In this document: piece by piece, positions 16,929 to 27,751 of the stretch
Layout of the letters: every line of letters begins with the position of its first letter
Numbering within the stretch: position 1 is the stretch's first letter
Assembly: GCA_021325095.1 (NCBI GenBank)
Contig: JAJPHV010000082.1
Span: 1-46,248 of the forward strand
Origin: Chloroflexota bacterium
Lineage (GTDB): Bacteria > Chloroflexota > Anaerolineae > Aggregatilineales > UBA2796
DNA: 46,248 nucleotides
Direction of reading: 5' to 3'
Program-made: the position numbers and the translations under genes
The notes under the pieces: generated by a model
The model's input: only the letters and a program-made list of their open reading frames with translations
Databases searched by the model: none
Told to the model about the DNA's origin: nothing

Positions 16929-17031
16929 GCCCGGCGCTGAAGCACCGGGCTGAATCTACAAAGCCCCTGCGGGGCTAATACAGCCTCGAAGAGGCTTCGT
17001 AATCTCAGCCCTGCGGCTTGAGCAACAGGGC
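16929..17031 (+). repeat. Four-hairpin structured intergenic element
   Basis: Four consecutive stems between the binding protein and ATPase genes: GCCCGG/CCGGGC (16929-16950), AGCCCC/GGGGCT (16962-16976), AGCCTC/GAGGCT (16982-16996), GCCCTG/CAGGGC (17008-17031), each with a short loop, joined by TGAATCTACAA, AATAC and TTCGTAATCTC. I recall similar chains of this kind as intergenic repeats of Chloroflexi and cyanobacteria, not as a known riboswitch. It is placed where it could moderate expression between receptor and transporter genes (inference). Confidence 0.6.
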
Positions 17032-17061
17032 AAAGACCTCTGCCTTTTCCGCTGAGACACG

Positions 17062-17079
17062 AGGGTAGGGGTGAGGTAA
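17062..17079 (+). repeat. Half copy of GGGGTGAGG repeat before the importer ATPase
   Basis: CGAGGGTAGGGGTGAGGT ends 10 nt before the ATPase start codon; no left arm is present. The GAGG of this unit is the only Shine-Dalgarno-like sequence for the gene. Confidence 0.45.
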
Positions 17080-17089
17080 ACTCATTGCC

Positions 17090-18606
<1,517 letters not shown>

Positions 18607-18610
<4 letters not shown>

Positions 18611-19656
18611 CCCACGCTTCGACACTGATCACACGCCCGGTGATGCGCCTGCCCGCCTGGCTGCGGGCAGTGCTGCTGCCCATCCTGGGCGGTGTGCTGG
18701 CTCTGCTGGCAGGCGCGCTGTTGATCGCGCTGGCCGGGGTCGATCCGCTGGCTGCGTATGCGGCGCTCTTTCGCGGCGCGGCGGGCGGCCCGCGCCAGTT
18801 GACCGAAACAACCCTGCTGGCGACCCCGCTCCTGATCATCGGCCTGGGCCTGACAGTAGCTTTTCGCAGCCAGGTCTGGAACATCGGCGCGGAAGGGCAG
18901 TATACCATCGGCGCGCTGTGCGGCGGGATCGTGTCGCTGGCGCTGCCCAACGTCCCTTTGCCGCTTCTGGTTGCCCTGATGTTGATCGCGGGCCTGATCG
19001 GCGGGGCGCTGTGGGCTGGGCTGGCGGCGCTGCTTAAAGTGCGCAGCAACATCAACGAGATCATCAGCACGCTGATGTTAAACTACGTCGCCTATTATTT
19101 TCTGCTGTTTATGGCCCGCGAGCCGCTCAAAGACCCGTCCAGCTACCTGCCCCAGAGCGGCAAAATCGTTCCGCTGCCTGCGCTGCCCAACCGCCTGCAC
19201 ATTGGCGTCGCCATCGCCTTGATCCTCGTACCGGTGGTCTACGTGCTCCTGTTCAAGACGCCTACCGGCTTTCGCTGGCGGGCAGTGGGTTCCAACCCGA
19301 ACGTGGCCCGCTACGCTGGAATCCGGGTCAGCCGTCAGATCGTGACGGCCATGCTCTTCAGCGGCGCGCTGGCGGGGCTGGCAGGGATCATCCAGGTGGC
19401 GGCGCTCACCGGGCGCTTGAAGGATGGCATCAGCGGTAACTTCGGCTTCACAGGGATTCTGGTCGCGCTTCTGGGGCGGCTGCACCCGGCAGGGGTGCTG
19501 GTTGCGGCGGTCTTCTTCGCCATGCTGAACAACGGGGCGGAAGCGATGAGCGTGTCCGCCAAAGTGCCGGTAGCCATTGCGACGGTCATTCAGGCGCTCG
19601 TCGTGCTGTTCATTCTGGCGGCGGATGCACTGGCGCAGCGGTTGAGAGCGGTTTAG
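18607..19656 (+). CDS. Nucleoside ABC importer permease 1
   Basis: A 349-aa inner-membrane permease (BPD_transp_2 family, YufP/NupB-like) with about 8-10 hydrophobic segments. The loop GFRWRAVGSNPNVARYAGI is the characteristic cytosolic coupling segment of this family. GTG start overlapping the ATPase stop. It pairs with the second permease to form the pore. The following repeat separates the two permease genes by about 130 bp. Confidence 0.9.
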
Positions 19657-19660
19657 TTTA

Positions 19661-19762
19661 CTTCACCCCCTGCCGCTCTCCGCTGTGCAGAGAGGGGAAA
19701 ATGGTGGGCACTGTATTTTCGCTTGGCTCCCCTCGCCAGTTGGAGAGGGGCCGGGGGTGAGG
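19661..19762. repeat. Intergenic hairpin repeat, copy 5 (long form, inside an operon)
   Basis: Begins TTCACCCCCTGCC 4 bp after the permease-1 stop and ends CCGGGGGTGAGG 22 bp before the permease-2 start; inner part carries CCCCTCGCCAGTTGGAGAGGGG. It lies within the importer gene order, so it does not necessarily end transcription completely. Confidence 0.8.
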
Positions 19763-19784
19763 TCAAAGGATGTACTGACGTACT

Positions 19785-20765
19785 ATGCCCTGGAATCACA
19801 TTCTGAGCCTGACCTTCCTGACTGCACTGCTCGTGGCGGGCATTCGTCTGATGGTTCCGATCTTCCTGGCCGCGCTGGGCGAGATCATCACCGAGCGGGC
19901 CGGTGTGCTGAATCTGGGGTTGGAAGGAGTGATGCTCGGCGGCGGCTTGGCCGGGTTCACCGTCGCCTACGCCCTTCAAAACGCGCCCGGTGGCGAGTCG
20001 GCACTGCTGGCGAGTCACCTCCTGGCCGTGCTGGCAGCCCTGATCGCGGGCGGGCTGATGGGCTTCATCCTGGCCGTGCTGGTCGTGACGCTGCGCGCCA
20101 ACCAGGTCATCAGCAGCGTGATCCTGGTCATCCTGGGTCAAGGCCTGACCACGTACTTTTACCGCCAGCTTTTCGCCGGGCAGCTTGGCCCACACGTCCA
20201 GGGCTTCCCGGAGATCGCCTTTCCCGGTTTGAGCGGCATTCCCCTGCTTGGCCCGATTTTCTTTCAGCAGAACGTCGCCGTTTACCTGAGCGGCGCGCTG
20301 CTGATCGCCGTCTGGTTCGCGCTGACCCGCACCACCTGGGGCCTCAACGTCCGCGCCGTCGGCCAGTACCCTGCCGCCGCCGATACGTCGGGCGTCAACG
20401 TCGTCCGCGTCCGCTACGTGGCGACGGTCATCGGCGCAGCGCTGGCCGGGTTGGGTGGAGCAGTCTTGACCGTCGGCCAGTTGCAACTGTTCAAAGAGAA
20501 CATCACCGCCGGGCGGGGCTGGATCGCGGTGGGGCTGGTTGTGTTTTCACGCCGTCGGCCAGCGTTGGCTTTTCTGGGCGCGCTGCTGTTCGGGATCGCC
20601 GATGCGTTGCAGTTCCGCATTCAGGCCCTCAACATCCCGCAGCTTCCCTATGAGTTCCTGCTTATGTTGCCCTACGTGCTGACCATTGTGGTCCTGCTGC
20701 GGCGCAGGCATGGCGAGGACGCCCCGGCTGCATTGGGCGTGCCCTACGTCCCCGGCGAGCGTTAG
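19785..20765 (+). CDS. Nucleoside ABC importer permease 2
   Basis: A 326-aa membrane permease, YufQ/NupC-like, with about 8 hydrophobic segments. Marks are ITERAGVLNLGLEGVMLGGG near the N-terminus and TTWGLNVRAVGQYPAAADTSGVNV, the coupling loop. It completes the set of binding protein, ATPase and two permeases for nucleoside uptake. Downstream the gene ends 13 bp before the convergent anti-sigma gene. Confidence 0.9.
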   Translation: MPWNHILSLTFLTALLVAGIRLMVPIFLAALGEIITERAGVLNLGLEGVMLGGGLAGFTVAYALQNAPGGESALLASHLLAVLAALIAGGLMGFILAVLVVTLRANQVISSVILVILGQGLTTYFYRQLFAGQLGPHVQGFPEIAFPGLSGIPLLGPIFFQQNVAVYLSGALLIAVWFALTRTTWGLNVRAVGQYPAAADTSGVNVVRVRYVATVIGAALAGLGGAVLTVGQLQLFKENITAGRGWIAVGLVVFSRRRPALAFLGALLFGIADALQFRIQALNIPQLPYEFLLMLPYVLTIVVLLRRRHGEDAPAALGVPYVPGER

Positions 20766-20778
20766 ACACTGCCCTGTA

Positions 20779-21033
20779 TTACACTTTCCCGCTGTTTTTC
20801 CAGGCGCGGAAAACGTGTAGCAACGCTTCTCTGGCCTGTGGCTCAATCGCTTCTTCGGTCAGTTGCCCGGTCAGGCGGATCGTCGCGCGCATTTGTTGGA
20901 GGTAATTCCAGCAGCCCTGGCAGCCCGCCAGATGCTCTTCAAAACGGCGGCGCTCCGCTGGCGGAAGCACACCCTCAAGGTAGTCAGTTACCAGTTCGAC
21001 CAGTTCTTTGCAGGTCAATTCGTTCGACGCCAT
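20779..21033 (-). CDS. Anti-sigma factor, zf-HC2 type (short)
   Basis: An 84-aa zinc-binding anti-sigma-domain protein: TCKELVELVTDYLEG with HLAGCQGCWNYLQ, the HxxxCxxC pattern. It has no transmembrane segment, so it is a soluble anti-sigma or redox switch rather than a transmembrane one. It starts 3 bp after the sigma factor stop, translationally coupled. It would hold the adjacent sigma factor inactive; zinc or thiol oxidation may release it (inference from family). Confidence 0.85.
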   Translation of the reverse strand: MASNELTCKELVELVTDYLEGVLPPAERRRFEEHLAGCQGCWNYLQQMRATIRLTGQLTEEAIEPQAREALLHVFRAWKNSGKV

Positions 21034-21036
21034 CGA

Positions 21037-21729
21037 TCAGTCTTGCCTTTGTAGATACTGCTCAAGCGCCTGGCGCACTTTGGCGCGAGCGCGGTGCAGC
21101 AGTACCCGTTGATTAGTCTCGGAGATGCCCAGGACATTACAGACTTCGTCTGAGGCCCATTCCTGTACGTCGCGCAGCGTGATGACCTCCCGCTGGTTGG
21201 GTGGCAGGCTCTCGATTGCCCGCCGGATCACGTCGCGCGTTTCCTGCGACAGCAGGTGTTCTTCCGGGATTTCATCCCAACTGCGAGGCATCGCAGCCGA
21301 TGTCCAGTGATGCGGCCATCTGGGATGATCTCCCGGGTTGAAGCGCTCCGCGCTGACCGCAGGTTCAGACGATTCGGCATCGGGATTGCCAAACTCGGAA
21401 ATGGGCACGTAGCGGCCTTCGCGCTGTGCCCGCGTCTTGGCCCGGTTCACCAGGATACTGAATATCCAGGTCTTGAGCGATGAGCGCCCCTCGAACCGTG
21501 ACAAGCCTTGCAGCACGCCGACCCACGTTTCCTGTACAACGTCCTCGGCAACGGCCCGCTCCCGCACGTACATGAGGGCCACGTTCACCATCGACGTCTG
21601 GTAGCGTTCCAGCAGCAGTTCAAAGGCGGACTCGTCGCCATCGCGCAATCGCTGCACAAGCTGCACATCCTCTGGCAGCGGCGTAGAATGGGGCGGCGTG
21701 GCGCCGCCATCGAGCGGCAAGGTGGTCAT
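21037..21729 (-). CDS. ECF RNA polymerase sigma factor
   Basis: A 230-aa sigma70 ECF factor. Region 2 reads FELLLERYQTSMVNVALMYV with AEDVVQETWVGVLQ. Region 4 has IESLPPNQREVITLRDVQEW and the helix-turn-helix VCNVLGISETNQRVLLHRARAKVRQ. A linker of about 60 residues between them, rich in Pro, Glu and Ser, is longer than usual. The paired zf-HC2 gene follows. Target genes are not known; no conserved promoter was traced. Confidence 0.92.
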   Translation of the reverse strand: MTTLPLDGGATPPHSTPLPEDVQLVQRLRDGDESAFELLLERYQTSMVNVALMYVRERAVAEDVVQETWVGVLQGLSRFEGRSSLKTWIFSILVNRAKTRAQREGRYVPISEFGNPDAESSEPAVSAERFNPGDHPRWPHHWTSAAMPRSWDEIPEEHLLSQETRDVIRRAIESLPPNQREVITLRDVQEWASDEVCNVLGISETNQRVLLHRARAKVRQALEQYLQRQD

Positions 21730-21823
21730 CTTGAATGGCCCTGCGGTGTCCGTTGGCTTGGCCTGAGTTTACACCCGCTATTGGCTCCGTCCAACCAGTT
21801 ACCGGCCACCTTGCGAATCGATT

Positions 21824-21857
21824 CCCCTCTCCAGTGGGAGAGGGGCCAGGGGTGAGG
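21824..21857. repeat. Intergenic hairpin repeat, copy 6
   Basis: CCCCTCTCC (21824-21832) with GGAGAGGGG (21837-21845), then CCAGGGGTGAGG. It touches the stop codon of the MutS-like gene (21858), so it may act as its terminator. Confidence 0.8.
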
Positions 21858-23708
21858 TCAACCCACCGGCTGCGGCACGTCTACCGGCAAGCCTTCCATC
21901 TGCATAATCTTGAGCGCATTGGTGGTCGGGCAGGGGCCGGGCCGCAGTTTGTAATCAAAGACCATCCGCCCCTCGACGACTTCCTCTCTGAAATGGAAGT
22001 TCCTGATCTGTGGAATGTCCTGTTCCAGTTTCACCAGTTCCAGGTCGTGTGTGGCGATCACGCCTGTGCCGTTCCGCCCGACCAGAGCACGGATGTAGGC
22101 CCGGCTGCCCACCAGCCGTTCGCGGTTGTTCGTGCCTCGAAATATCTCGTCGATCAGGAAGAACAGCGGGTAGACATGCTCCTCTTCGAGGGCATCCAGC
22201 AGCGCTCTCAGCCGCCTGACCTCGGCGTAAAAGTACGAAAAGCCGTCGATGACCGAGTCGTTAACCCGAATACACGAGAACAGCCGGAACAGCGACGTTT
22301 CAAAGCGCTGCGCGCAGACCGGGCCGCCCGCGTAAGCCAGGCACAGGTTCACGCCGAGCGTCCGCAGGAACGAGCTCTTGCCCGCCATGTTCGACCCGGT
22401 GATGATCGCCACCTCGCCCCGGCGATCCAGCCCAAAATCATTGCACACCCGCCGATCCGCCGGAATCAGCGGGTGGCCGAGCATCTGCCCCTTGAACACA
22501 ACTGGAGCATTGCCATCAGCAACTTCCGGGAACGTGTATTGCGGGTTCAGGCAACCAAAGGTCGCCAGGGCGCTCAAAGCTTCCAGCTCGTACCACACGT
22601 CCAACCAGACGGGCAAGAAAGCCTTGAGGTCGGCTTTGGCACGGCTCAACTGGTGCGCAAAAAAGACATCCCAGGGCACAAGGCTGTTGAACAGCAGCCA
22701 GAACAACGGGTTGTGCGCCACACTTGCCGCCGCCATGATCTGCGTCAGCCGCCGCAACTGCACCGAGGGGCGGTGCGCGGCATCCAGGAACGGCGCGCAC
22801 ACCTTGCGCAGCGCGGGCCGATTCGTGTAAGGATACGTTTCCAAAAAGCGGAAGACCGCGCGCAGCTTGTTCAGCGCATCGTTCAGTGAGGCCGCATCCT
22901 CGAACACGTCCCCGGTGTTGCGCAGCGTACTGAAAGTGACCGCCCAGTACAGCAAAAAGCTGGCGATCCATACCGCCGGAATGAGCGCCGCGCTGTTCAG
23001 CACAAACAGGACGGCATTCACGGCGGCCAGCGCCGCCAGCACGCTCAACGGCCTGCGCAGCGAACGAGCCGCTGTATGCTGCTCGAACCAGGCCAGCAGG
23101 CGGTCTCCGTCCCACCGCTCATTCGGGTTGTCAGAGCCGAGCAGCGCATTCATGCTCAACTTGTCCCGGAACGGCGTAGCCGGAATCAATTCCCGAACGA
23201 GCGCCTGTCGCTGCACAATCAGCGCCGGATCGGGCATCGGGTTGGTCAGCCAGGCTCGGAGCCGCTGGCTGCCCCCATAGGAAGTCGCCGTGTCGATCAA
23301 CTGGTGTACGGATCGTTCTCCGGCAATGTCCAGGTCGGTTTCAAAGGGGTGGTCGGGCTGCGGTTCGATGCGCTTCGACCTGGGGATGTGCGGCCAGTCG
23401 AGGCGGATGCGAGCGATTTCGGTGGCCTTCAAACCGCGCCAGATCGTATAACGGGCTATCGTCCGGTCAATCTGGCGGTGGTAACGCACGACGCCACCGA
23501 AGGCGACCACCGAGACGGCACCCACCAGCCAGAACAGCCCTGTCCCCGCCGCATAGTACGTGCCTATTGCCAGGGTCGCACCACCCACAAAGACCCCCAG
23601 CCGCACCCACGAATAACGATTGCTCGCCCGGTTCAGTTTGCTCAACCGGGCGTCCAGCCGTTTCACCTGGTTTTGTAAAGCCGCCAGACGCGCCTGTTGT
23701 TTGGTCAA
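21858..23708 (-). CDS. Membrane-anchored MutS-family ATPase
   Basis: A 616-aa protein with a MutS-like core. It has an N-terminal coiled segment (1-34), two hydrophobic stretches (about 35-75), another pair (about 219-259), a helical lever-like middle (260-400) and a C-terminal MutS domain V ATPase: Walker A GSNMAGKSSF (438-447) and Walker B LIDEIFRGTNNRER (518-531), then a VIATHDLELVKLE sensor segment. There is no mismatch-recognition N-domain (no FxE motif). Such membrane MutS-like proteins occur in several phyla, and their role is not established. It may act in DNA or membrane processes; plain mismatch repair is unlikely. Confidence 0.85.
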   Translation of the reverse strand: MTKQQARLAALQNQVKRLDARLSKLNRASNRYSWVRLGVFVGGATLAIGTYYAAGTGLFWLVGAVSVVAFGGVVRYHRQIDRTIARYTIWRGLKATEIARIRLDWPHIPRSKRIEPQPDHPFETDLDIAGERSVHQLIDTATSYGGSQRLRAWLTNPMPDPALIVQRQALVRELIPATPFRDKLSMNALLGSDNPNERWDGDRLLAWFEQHTAARSLRRPLSVLAALAAVNAVLFVLNSAALIPAVWIASFLLYWAVTFSTLRNTGDVFEDAASLNDALNKLRAVFRFLETYPYTNRPALRKVCAPFLDAAHRPSVQLRRLTQIMAAASVAHNPLFWLLFNSLVPWDVFFAHQLSRAKADLKAFLPVWLDVWYELEALSALATFGCLNPQYTFPEVADGNAPVVFKGQMLGHPLIPADRRVCNDFGLDRRGEVAIITGSNMAGKSSFLRTLGVNLCLAYAGGPVCAQRFETSLFRLFSCIRVNDSVIDGFSYFYAEVRRLRALLDALEEEHVYPLFFLIDEIFRGTNNRERLVGSRAYIRALVGRNGTGVIATHDLELVKLEQDIPQIRNFHFREEVVEGRMVFDYKLRPGPCPTTNALKIMQMEGLPVDVPQPVG

Positions 23709-23747
23709 CCTCGCTGCTTCCTTATCCGTTAGCGCGCAAAGTGTACC

Positions 23748-25262
23748 TTACCGCGTAACGAACTGCGGCTGGCTCATCGTTGACATGCAGCCGATTTCGG
23801 GCTTGACCGTCGGCTTGTCAAAGAAGGCCAGCGCCACCCGGTATGGGCACTCGTCGCCCACGCTGACGCCATGCCCGACGCCAGGGAACTGGAATTGCCA
23901 GCTTCCCGGCAGGGTCTGTGCCACCAGCCCCGCGTAACGGGGTGGCGTGATCGGGTCGTATTCGCCCGACAGCAGCAGCGTTGGAATCTTTTTAGCCCTG
24001 TCGATCACCACCGCCTTGTTCTCAATTTCTGGGGCGGGATCGACGTTCCATATCCGGCACGCATGATAATAGCTTTCCACGTCGAAGGCTTTGCCCAGCT
24101 TCGGGAAGCGCTTGTCGGCGGCCCGCAGATTCTCCACCGTGTCGAAGCTGATTTCCTCCGCGCACTGCACCGAGTAGTACATCCCGGCACTGACGTATTC
24201 GTGCTGCACCAGGCTGCCGCCCAGCGCTTCTTGCAGCAACTGGTAGTTGCCTTTTGAAGCGTCGCTGATGATCTTGGGCAGATAGATGATCACCCGCGAC
24301 GAGTACAGGGCGTGGTACAGCAACTCGATCATCAGGTCGCCATCAATCAGCAGGTTATATTTCTTGCCCGTGAAAGGATGCCGGACGCTGATCGTGACCG
24401 GTTTCTGGTTCAGCCTGGCAACCAGCCCGTAAAACACCTTATCCAGTTGAGGGTAAGCAGCGTTGCACTGGCGGTTGCGCAGGCAGCCCTGGAAAAAGAC
24501 GTTAAAGGCGCGATCCGCGTTGGCCGGAATGTCCGCATACAGATCGACCTGAAGCGGCACAATCGAATCCAGGATCGCGCTGCGGATACCGCTCGGGAAG
24601 TCGCGCATCACGGTCAGGGCCAGCCGCGTGCCGTAGGAAATGCCGTACAGGTCGAAGGTCTTGTAGCCCAAGACGGTGCGCAGGTCGTTTACGTCGGCAG
24701 CGTTTTCCTGGCTGTTGTAAGCGGACAGGTCGATCCCTTCTTCCGCCAGCCGGTCACGGCAGGCTTGGAGACCCTTCAGCCGGTTGGCGATGCGCTCCTC
24801 ACCGGTCATGCGTTTGGTCATGCCCTCGTAGGCCGCTTTCGTCACCTCCGGGCAATCCAGCGACGGTTCCGAATAGCCGACGCCGCGCTGGTCAAACATG
24901 ATAAAATCGCGCTTGGCCGCAAACGGCGCAAAAGCATTCGAGAAGCTGATCCTGGCCGTTTCCAGCGAGTGTCCGCCGGGGCCGCCTTCCAGGTAAATGA
25001 CGGCGTCGGTTATCAGCATTTTGGTCTTTGCCTTGAAGACCGCTACTGCAATGCGGATAGTCTTGCTGTCCAGCTTGTGACGATTTTCGGGCACGACCAG
25101 GTAGCCACATTCGACGGTGCGGCCTTTTGGCACGTCGAATGGGCACTCGGACTTCTCGAAACGCGGCACAGGGTCTGCCGCTTTAACAGGACTGCCGCCC
25201 AGACCGGCGTTCAAGCTCAACAGCACGATGACGCATAAAATGGCATACAATTTGCGGCGCAC
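23748..25262 (-). CDS. Secreted alpha/beta hydrolase, tripeptidyl-aminopeptidase (TAP) type
   Basis: A 504-aa secreted peptidase-like hydrolase (S33/TAP family). Signal peptide to about residue 28 (VKA-AD). Oxyanion loop EGGPGG (93-98), nucleophile Ser209 in GISYGT, Asp in SGEYDPITPP and His in GVGHGVS form the triad, all present. C-terminal Cys-containing TAP-like lid (about 390-500). It would cut N-terminal residues or short peptides outside the cell. It diverges from the oligopeptide importer genes, so products could be taken up by that transporter (inference). No anchor is seen. Confidence 0.88.
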   Translation of the reverse strand: MRRKLYAILCVIVLLSLNAGLGGSPVKAADPVPRFEKSECPFDVPKGRTVECGYLVVPENRHKLDSKTIRIAVAVFKAKTKMLITDAVIYLEGGPGGHSLETARISFSNAFAPFAAKRDFIMFDQRGVGYSEPSLDCPEVTKAAYEGMTKRMTGEERIANRLKGLQACRDRLAEEGIDLSAYNSQENAADVNDLRTVLGYKTFDLYGISYGTRLALTVMRDFPSGIRSAILDSIVPLQVDLYADIPANADRAFNVFFQGCLRNRQCNAAYPQLDKVFYGLVARLNQKPVTISVRHPFTGKKYNLLIDGDLMIELLYHALYSSRVIIYLPKIISDASKGNYQLLQEALGGSLVQHEYVSAGMYYSVQCAEEISFDTVENLRAADKRFPKLGKAFDVESYYHACRIWNVDPAPEIENKAVVIDRAKKIPTLLLSGEYDPITPPRYAGLVAQTLPGSWQFQFPGVGHGVSVGDECPYRVALAFFDKPTVKPEIGCMSTMSQPQFVTR

Positions 25263-25390
25263 GGCTCACCTCGCCCCACCCAATTGGTGTGATGCTATCA
25301 GCTTACCGTATTTATGCCTGCGTGCGTATCTCAGTGCGATAACACACATCACCCTTTGGGGCGATGCGTTGCGGGTAAACTGACGTATAC

Positions 25391-25420
25391 TTGCAGCCAG
25401 AACGCGATCTGCAATAGAAT
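25391..25420 (+). promoter_or_regulatory. Likely sigma70-type promoter for the oligopeptide operon
   Basis: TTGCAG (25391-25396), an 18-bp spacer and TAGAAT (25415-25420), placing transcription start about 85 bp before the first oppD codon. A second candidate -10, TATACT, is at 25386-25391. The peptidase gene in the other direction starts at 25262, and I see no clear promoter for it. Confidence 0.5.
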
Positions 25421-25487
25421 AGTGCAACTTCAGAAAAGTAGATTAAATTGTTGATCTCGTCTGAACCAACCCCGTCAGTCGATTCTT

Positions 25488-25503
25488 CTCCTAGAAGAAG
25501 GAG
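25488..25503 (+). promoter_or_regulatory. Hairpin that pairs with the oppD ribosome site
   Basis: CTCCT (25488-25492) can pair with AGGAG (25499-25503) around an AGAAGA loop. AAGGAG at 25498-25503 is the only good ribosome site, 9 nt before the TTG start, so the fold would hide it. Stem is only 5 bp. Confidence 0.4.
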
Positions 25504-25512
25504 TTTACGCCT

Positions 25513-26511
25513 TTGGCCGTCTTAATGGAGGTCAAAGACCTCACAACCCGGTTCCACACACAAGAAGGCACGGTCTACGCGGTCAATGGGATTTCCTATA
25601 CCCTCAACGAGGGCGAAACCCTGGGCATCGTCGGTGAAAGTGGCAGTGGTAAGAGTGTGCAATCCCTGGCGATCATGGGGCTGATCCCTCAGCCGCCGGG
25701 CAAGATCGAGGCCGGCTCCGTCATGTTCCGGGGCCGCGATCTGCTCAAGCTCTCCCGCGAACAAATGCGTATGGTGCGCGGGGCGGAGATCGCCATGATC
25801 TTCCAGGACCCGATGACGTCCCTCAACCCGGTGCTGACCATCGGACGGCAGATCACCGAGGCGCTCCGGCTCCATCTTGGCATGAACAACGAACAGGCCC
25901 GCGAACGCGCGGCAGAACTGCTGGCGATGGTTGGCATTCCGATGGCTGCGCAGCGCCTGGATAGCTACCCGCATCAGTTTTCGGGCGGTATGCGCCAGCG
26001 GGCCATGATCGCAATGGCCCTGTCCTGCAACCCGCAGCTCCTGATCGCCGACGAGCCGACCACTGCGCTCGATGTGACTATCCAGGCCCAGATCCTCGAT
26101 CTGGTCAAACGCCTGCGTGACAAGATCGGTATGGCAGTCATCTGGATTACGCACGATCTGGGCGTGGTCGCCGGGCTGGCCGACACCGTGCAGGTCATGT
26201 ATGCCGGGTTTATCGTCGAGCGCGGCCCGGTCAAGGAGATCTTCAACGACACCCGCCACCCCTATACAGTCGGCCTCAAAGGGGCGCTGCCCCGCATTGA
26301 CCGCCGGGGTTCGCGTCTGACTTCCATCGAAGGCAGCCCGCCCGATATGCGCCAGCAGCCCGTCTCTTGCCCGTTTGCGCCGCGCTGCCCCTACGTCATG
26401 GAGAAATGTCTGCAAGAAAACCCGCCGCTGATGCCAGTGCCCGAAGGCCATCCCGATCATTATTCGGCGTGCTGGTACGATATTCGAACAAGGATTTCAG
26501 AGCATGGCTGA
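25513..26511 (+). CDS. oppD: Oligopeptide/dipeptide ABC transporter ATPase D
   Basis: A 332-aa ABC ATPase of the OppD/DppD type. Walker A GESGSGKS, signature [19 protein letters not shown], Walker [14 protein letters not shown], and the C-terminal Cys-rich oligopeptide extension ([14 protein letters not shown]), which may bind a [4Fe-4S] cluster as in recent family reports. It uses TTG at 25513; an internal ATG at 25525 lacks a ribosome site. The gene overlaps oppF by 8 bp. It energises uptake of peptides or other solutes with OppF, OppB and OppC. Confidence 0.9.
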   Translation: MAVLMEVKDLTTRFHTQEGTVYAVNGISYTLNEGETLGIVGESGSGKSVQSLAIMGLIPQPPGKIEAGSVMFRGRDLLKLSREQMRMVRGAEIAMIFQDPMTSLNPVLTIGRQITEALRLHLGMNNEQARERAAELLAMVGIPMAAQRLDSYPHQFSGGMRQRAMIAMALSCNPQLLIADEPTTALDVTIQAQILDLVKRLRDKIGMAVIWITHDLGVVAGLADTVQVMYAGFIVERGPVKEIFNDTRHPYTVGLKGALPRIDRRGSRLTSIEGSPPDMRQQPVSCPFAPRCPYVMEKCLQENPPLMPVPEGHPDHYSACWYDIRTRISEHG

Positions 26512-27535
26512 TGTGGTTAATACCCAGGTAAAAGAAGCGCCAAAGACCGATAGCAAGGGCCGCGAGGTACTGCTGCGTGTGCGTGGCCTGAAAAAGTATT
26601 TCCCTATTACGGCGGGGATCATCCTTCAGCGCCAGGTCGGCGCGGTCAAAGCCGTCGATGGGCTGGACTTCGACGTGTATAAGGGCGAAACGCTTGGGCT
26701 AGTGGGCGAAAGCGGCTGCGGCAAGTCCACGACGGGCCGCACCGTGCTGCAACTGTACCGCCCGACGGAAGGCAGCGTCGAGTTTGAAGGGGTAGACCTC
26801 GTTCAATTGAAGGGCGAGGCGCTCCGCAAGATGCGCAAGCGGATGCAGATGATCTTCCAGGACCCTTACGCCTCGTTGAACCCCCGCATGTCGGTAGGAC
26901 GCATCGTCGCGGAGCCATTAAAGGTTCACAACGTCGGCACGGCCAAAGAGCAGCAGGAGCGCGTTCAGTACCTGTTGCAGCGCGTGGGCCTGAACCCCTA
27001 TTACGTCAACCGCTATCCACACGAGTTTTCCGGCGGGCAGCGGCAGCGCATCGGCATTGCGCGTGCGCTGGCCCTCAACCCGTCGCTGATCGTCGCTGAC
27101 GAACCGATCTCGGCGCTGGACGTGTCGATCCAGGCCCAGGTCGTCAATCTGCTGCAAGACTTGCAACAGGAATATGGCCTAACCTACCTGTTCATCGCAC
27201 ACGACCTGAGCATGGTGCGGCACATCTGTGACCGTGTGGCCGTCATGTACCTCGGCAAGATCGTGGAACTGGCCTCTGCCGAAGAACTGTACGGCAACCC
27301 GCTGCACCCCTATACGCAGGCGCTCCTGTCCGCCGTGCCCGTTCCCGACCCCGAAGTCGAGCAGAAGCGGCAGCGCATCATCCTGAAGGGCGACGTGCCC
27401 AGCCCGGCCAACCCGCCCGTCGGCTGCAATTTCAATACGCGCTGTCCGGTGGCCGTCGAGGTCTGCTTCCGTGAGGAACCGGAACTGCGCGAGGTGCTGC
27501 CGGGGCATTGGGTATCCTGCCACCGCGTGGCGTAG
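26504..27535 (+). CDS. oppF: Oligopeptide/dipeptide ABC transporter ATPase F
   Basis: A 343-aa OppF/DppF ATPase: Walker [29 protein letters not shown], Walker [24 protein letters not shown], and the Cys-containing C-terminal extension ([13 protein letters not shown]). The start overlaps oppD, so both are coupled. The gene ends about 215 bp before oppC; that gap is filled mainly by a long hairpin repeat. Confidence 0.9.
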   Translation: MADVVNTQVKEAPKTDSKGREVLLRVRGLKKYFPITAGIILQRQVGAVKAVDGLDFDVYKGETLGLVGESGCGKSTTGRTVLQLYRPTEGSVEFEGVDLVQLKGEALRKMRKRMQMIFQDPYASLNPRMSVGRIVAEPLKVHNVGTAKEQQERVQYLLQRVGLNPYYVNRYPHEFSGGQRQRIGIARALALNPSLIVADEPISALDVSIQAQVVNLLQDLQQEYGLTYLFIAHDLSMVRHICDRVAVMYLGKIVELASAEELYGNPLHPYTQALLSAVPVPDPEVEQKRQRIILKGDVPSPANPPVGCNFNTRCPVAVEVCFREEPELREVLPGHWVSCHRVA

Positions 27536-27543
27536 GAGCCTTG

Positions 27544-27650
27544 CCTCACCCCCTGCCCCCCCTCTCCACAAGGTGGAGAGGGGGAAGTGAAGGGCGGGAG
27601 GGCGGATTCCGACTCCCCTCTTTGCGCAGCGGAGAGGGGCGGGGGTGAGG
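27544..27650. repeat. Intergenic hairpin repeat, copy 7 (long form)
   Basis: CCTCACCCCCTGCCCCCCCTCTCCAC...GTGGAGAGGGGG then a second hairpin CCCCTCTTTGCGCAGCGGAGAGGGG and GGGGGTGAGG. Two hairpin copies lie in tandem between oppF and oppC. Confidence 0.85.
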
Positions 27651-27751
27651 TTGAATAAATCCGTTTCCGCAGTTTTCAACGAATAGGGGGATCGGACGCT
27701 GCGGGCGTCCGATGTGTTATCTGGCAAAACGCTGCCGGGGTAGGCGCTGAG

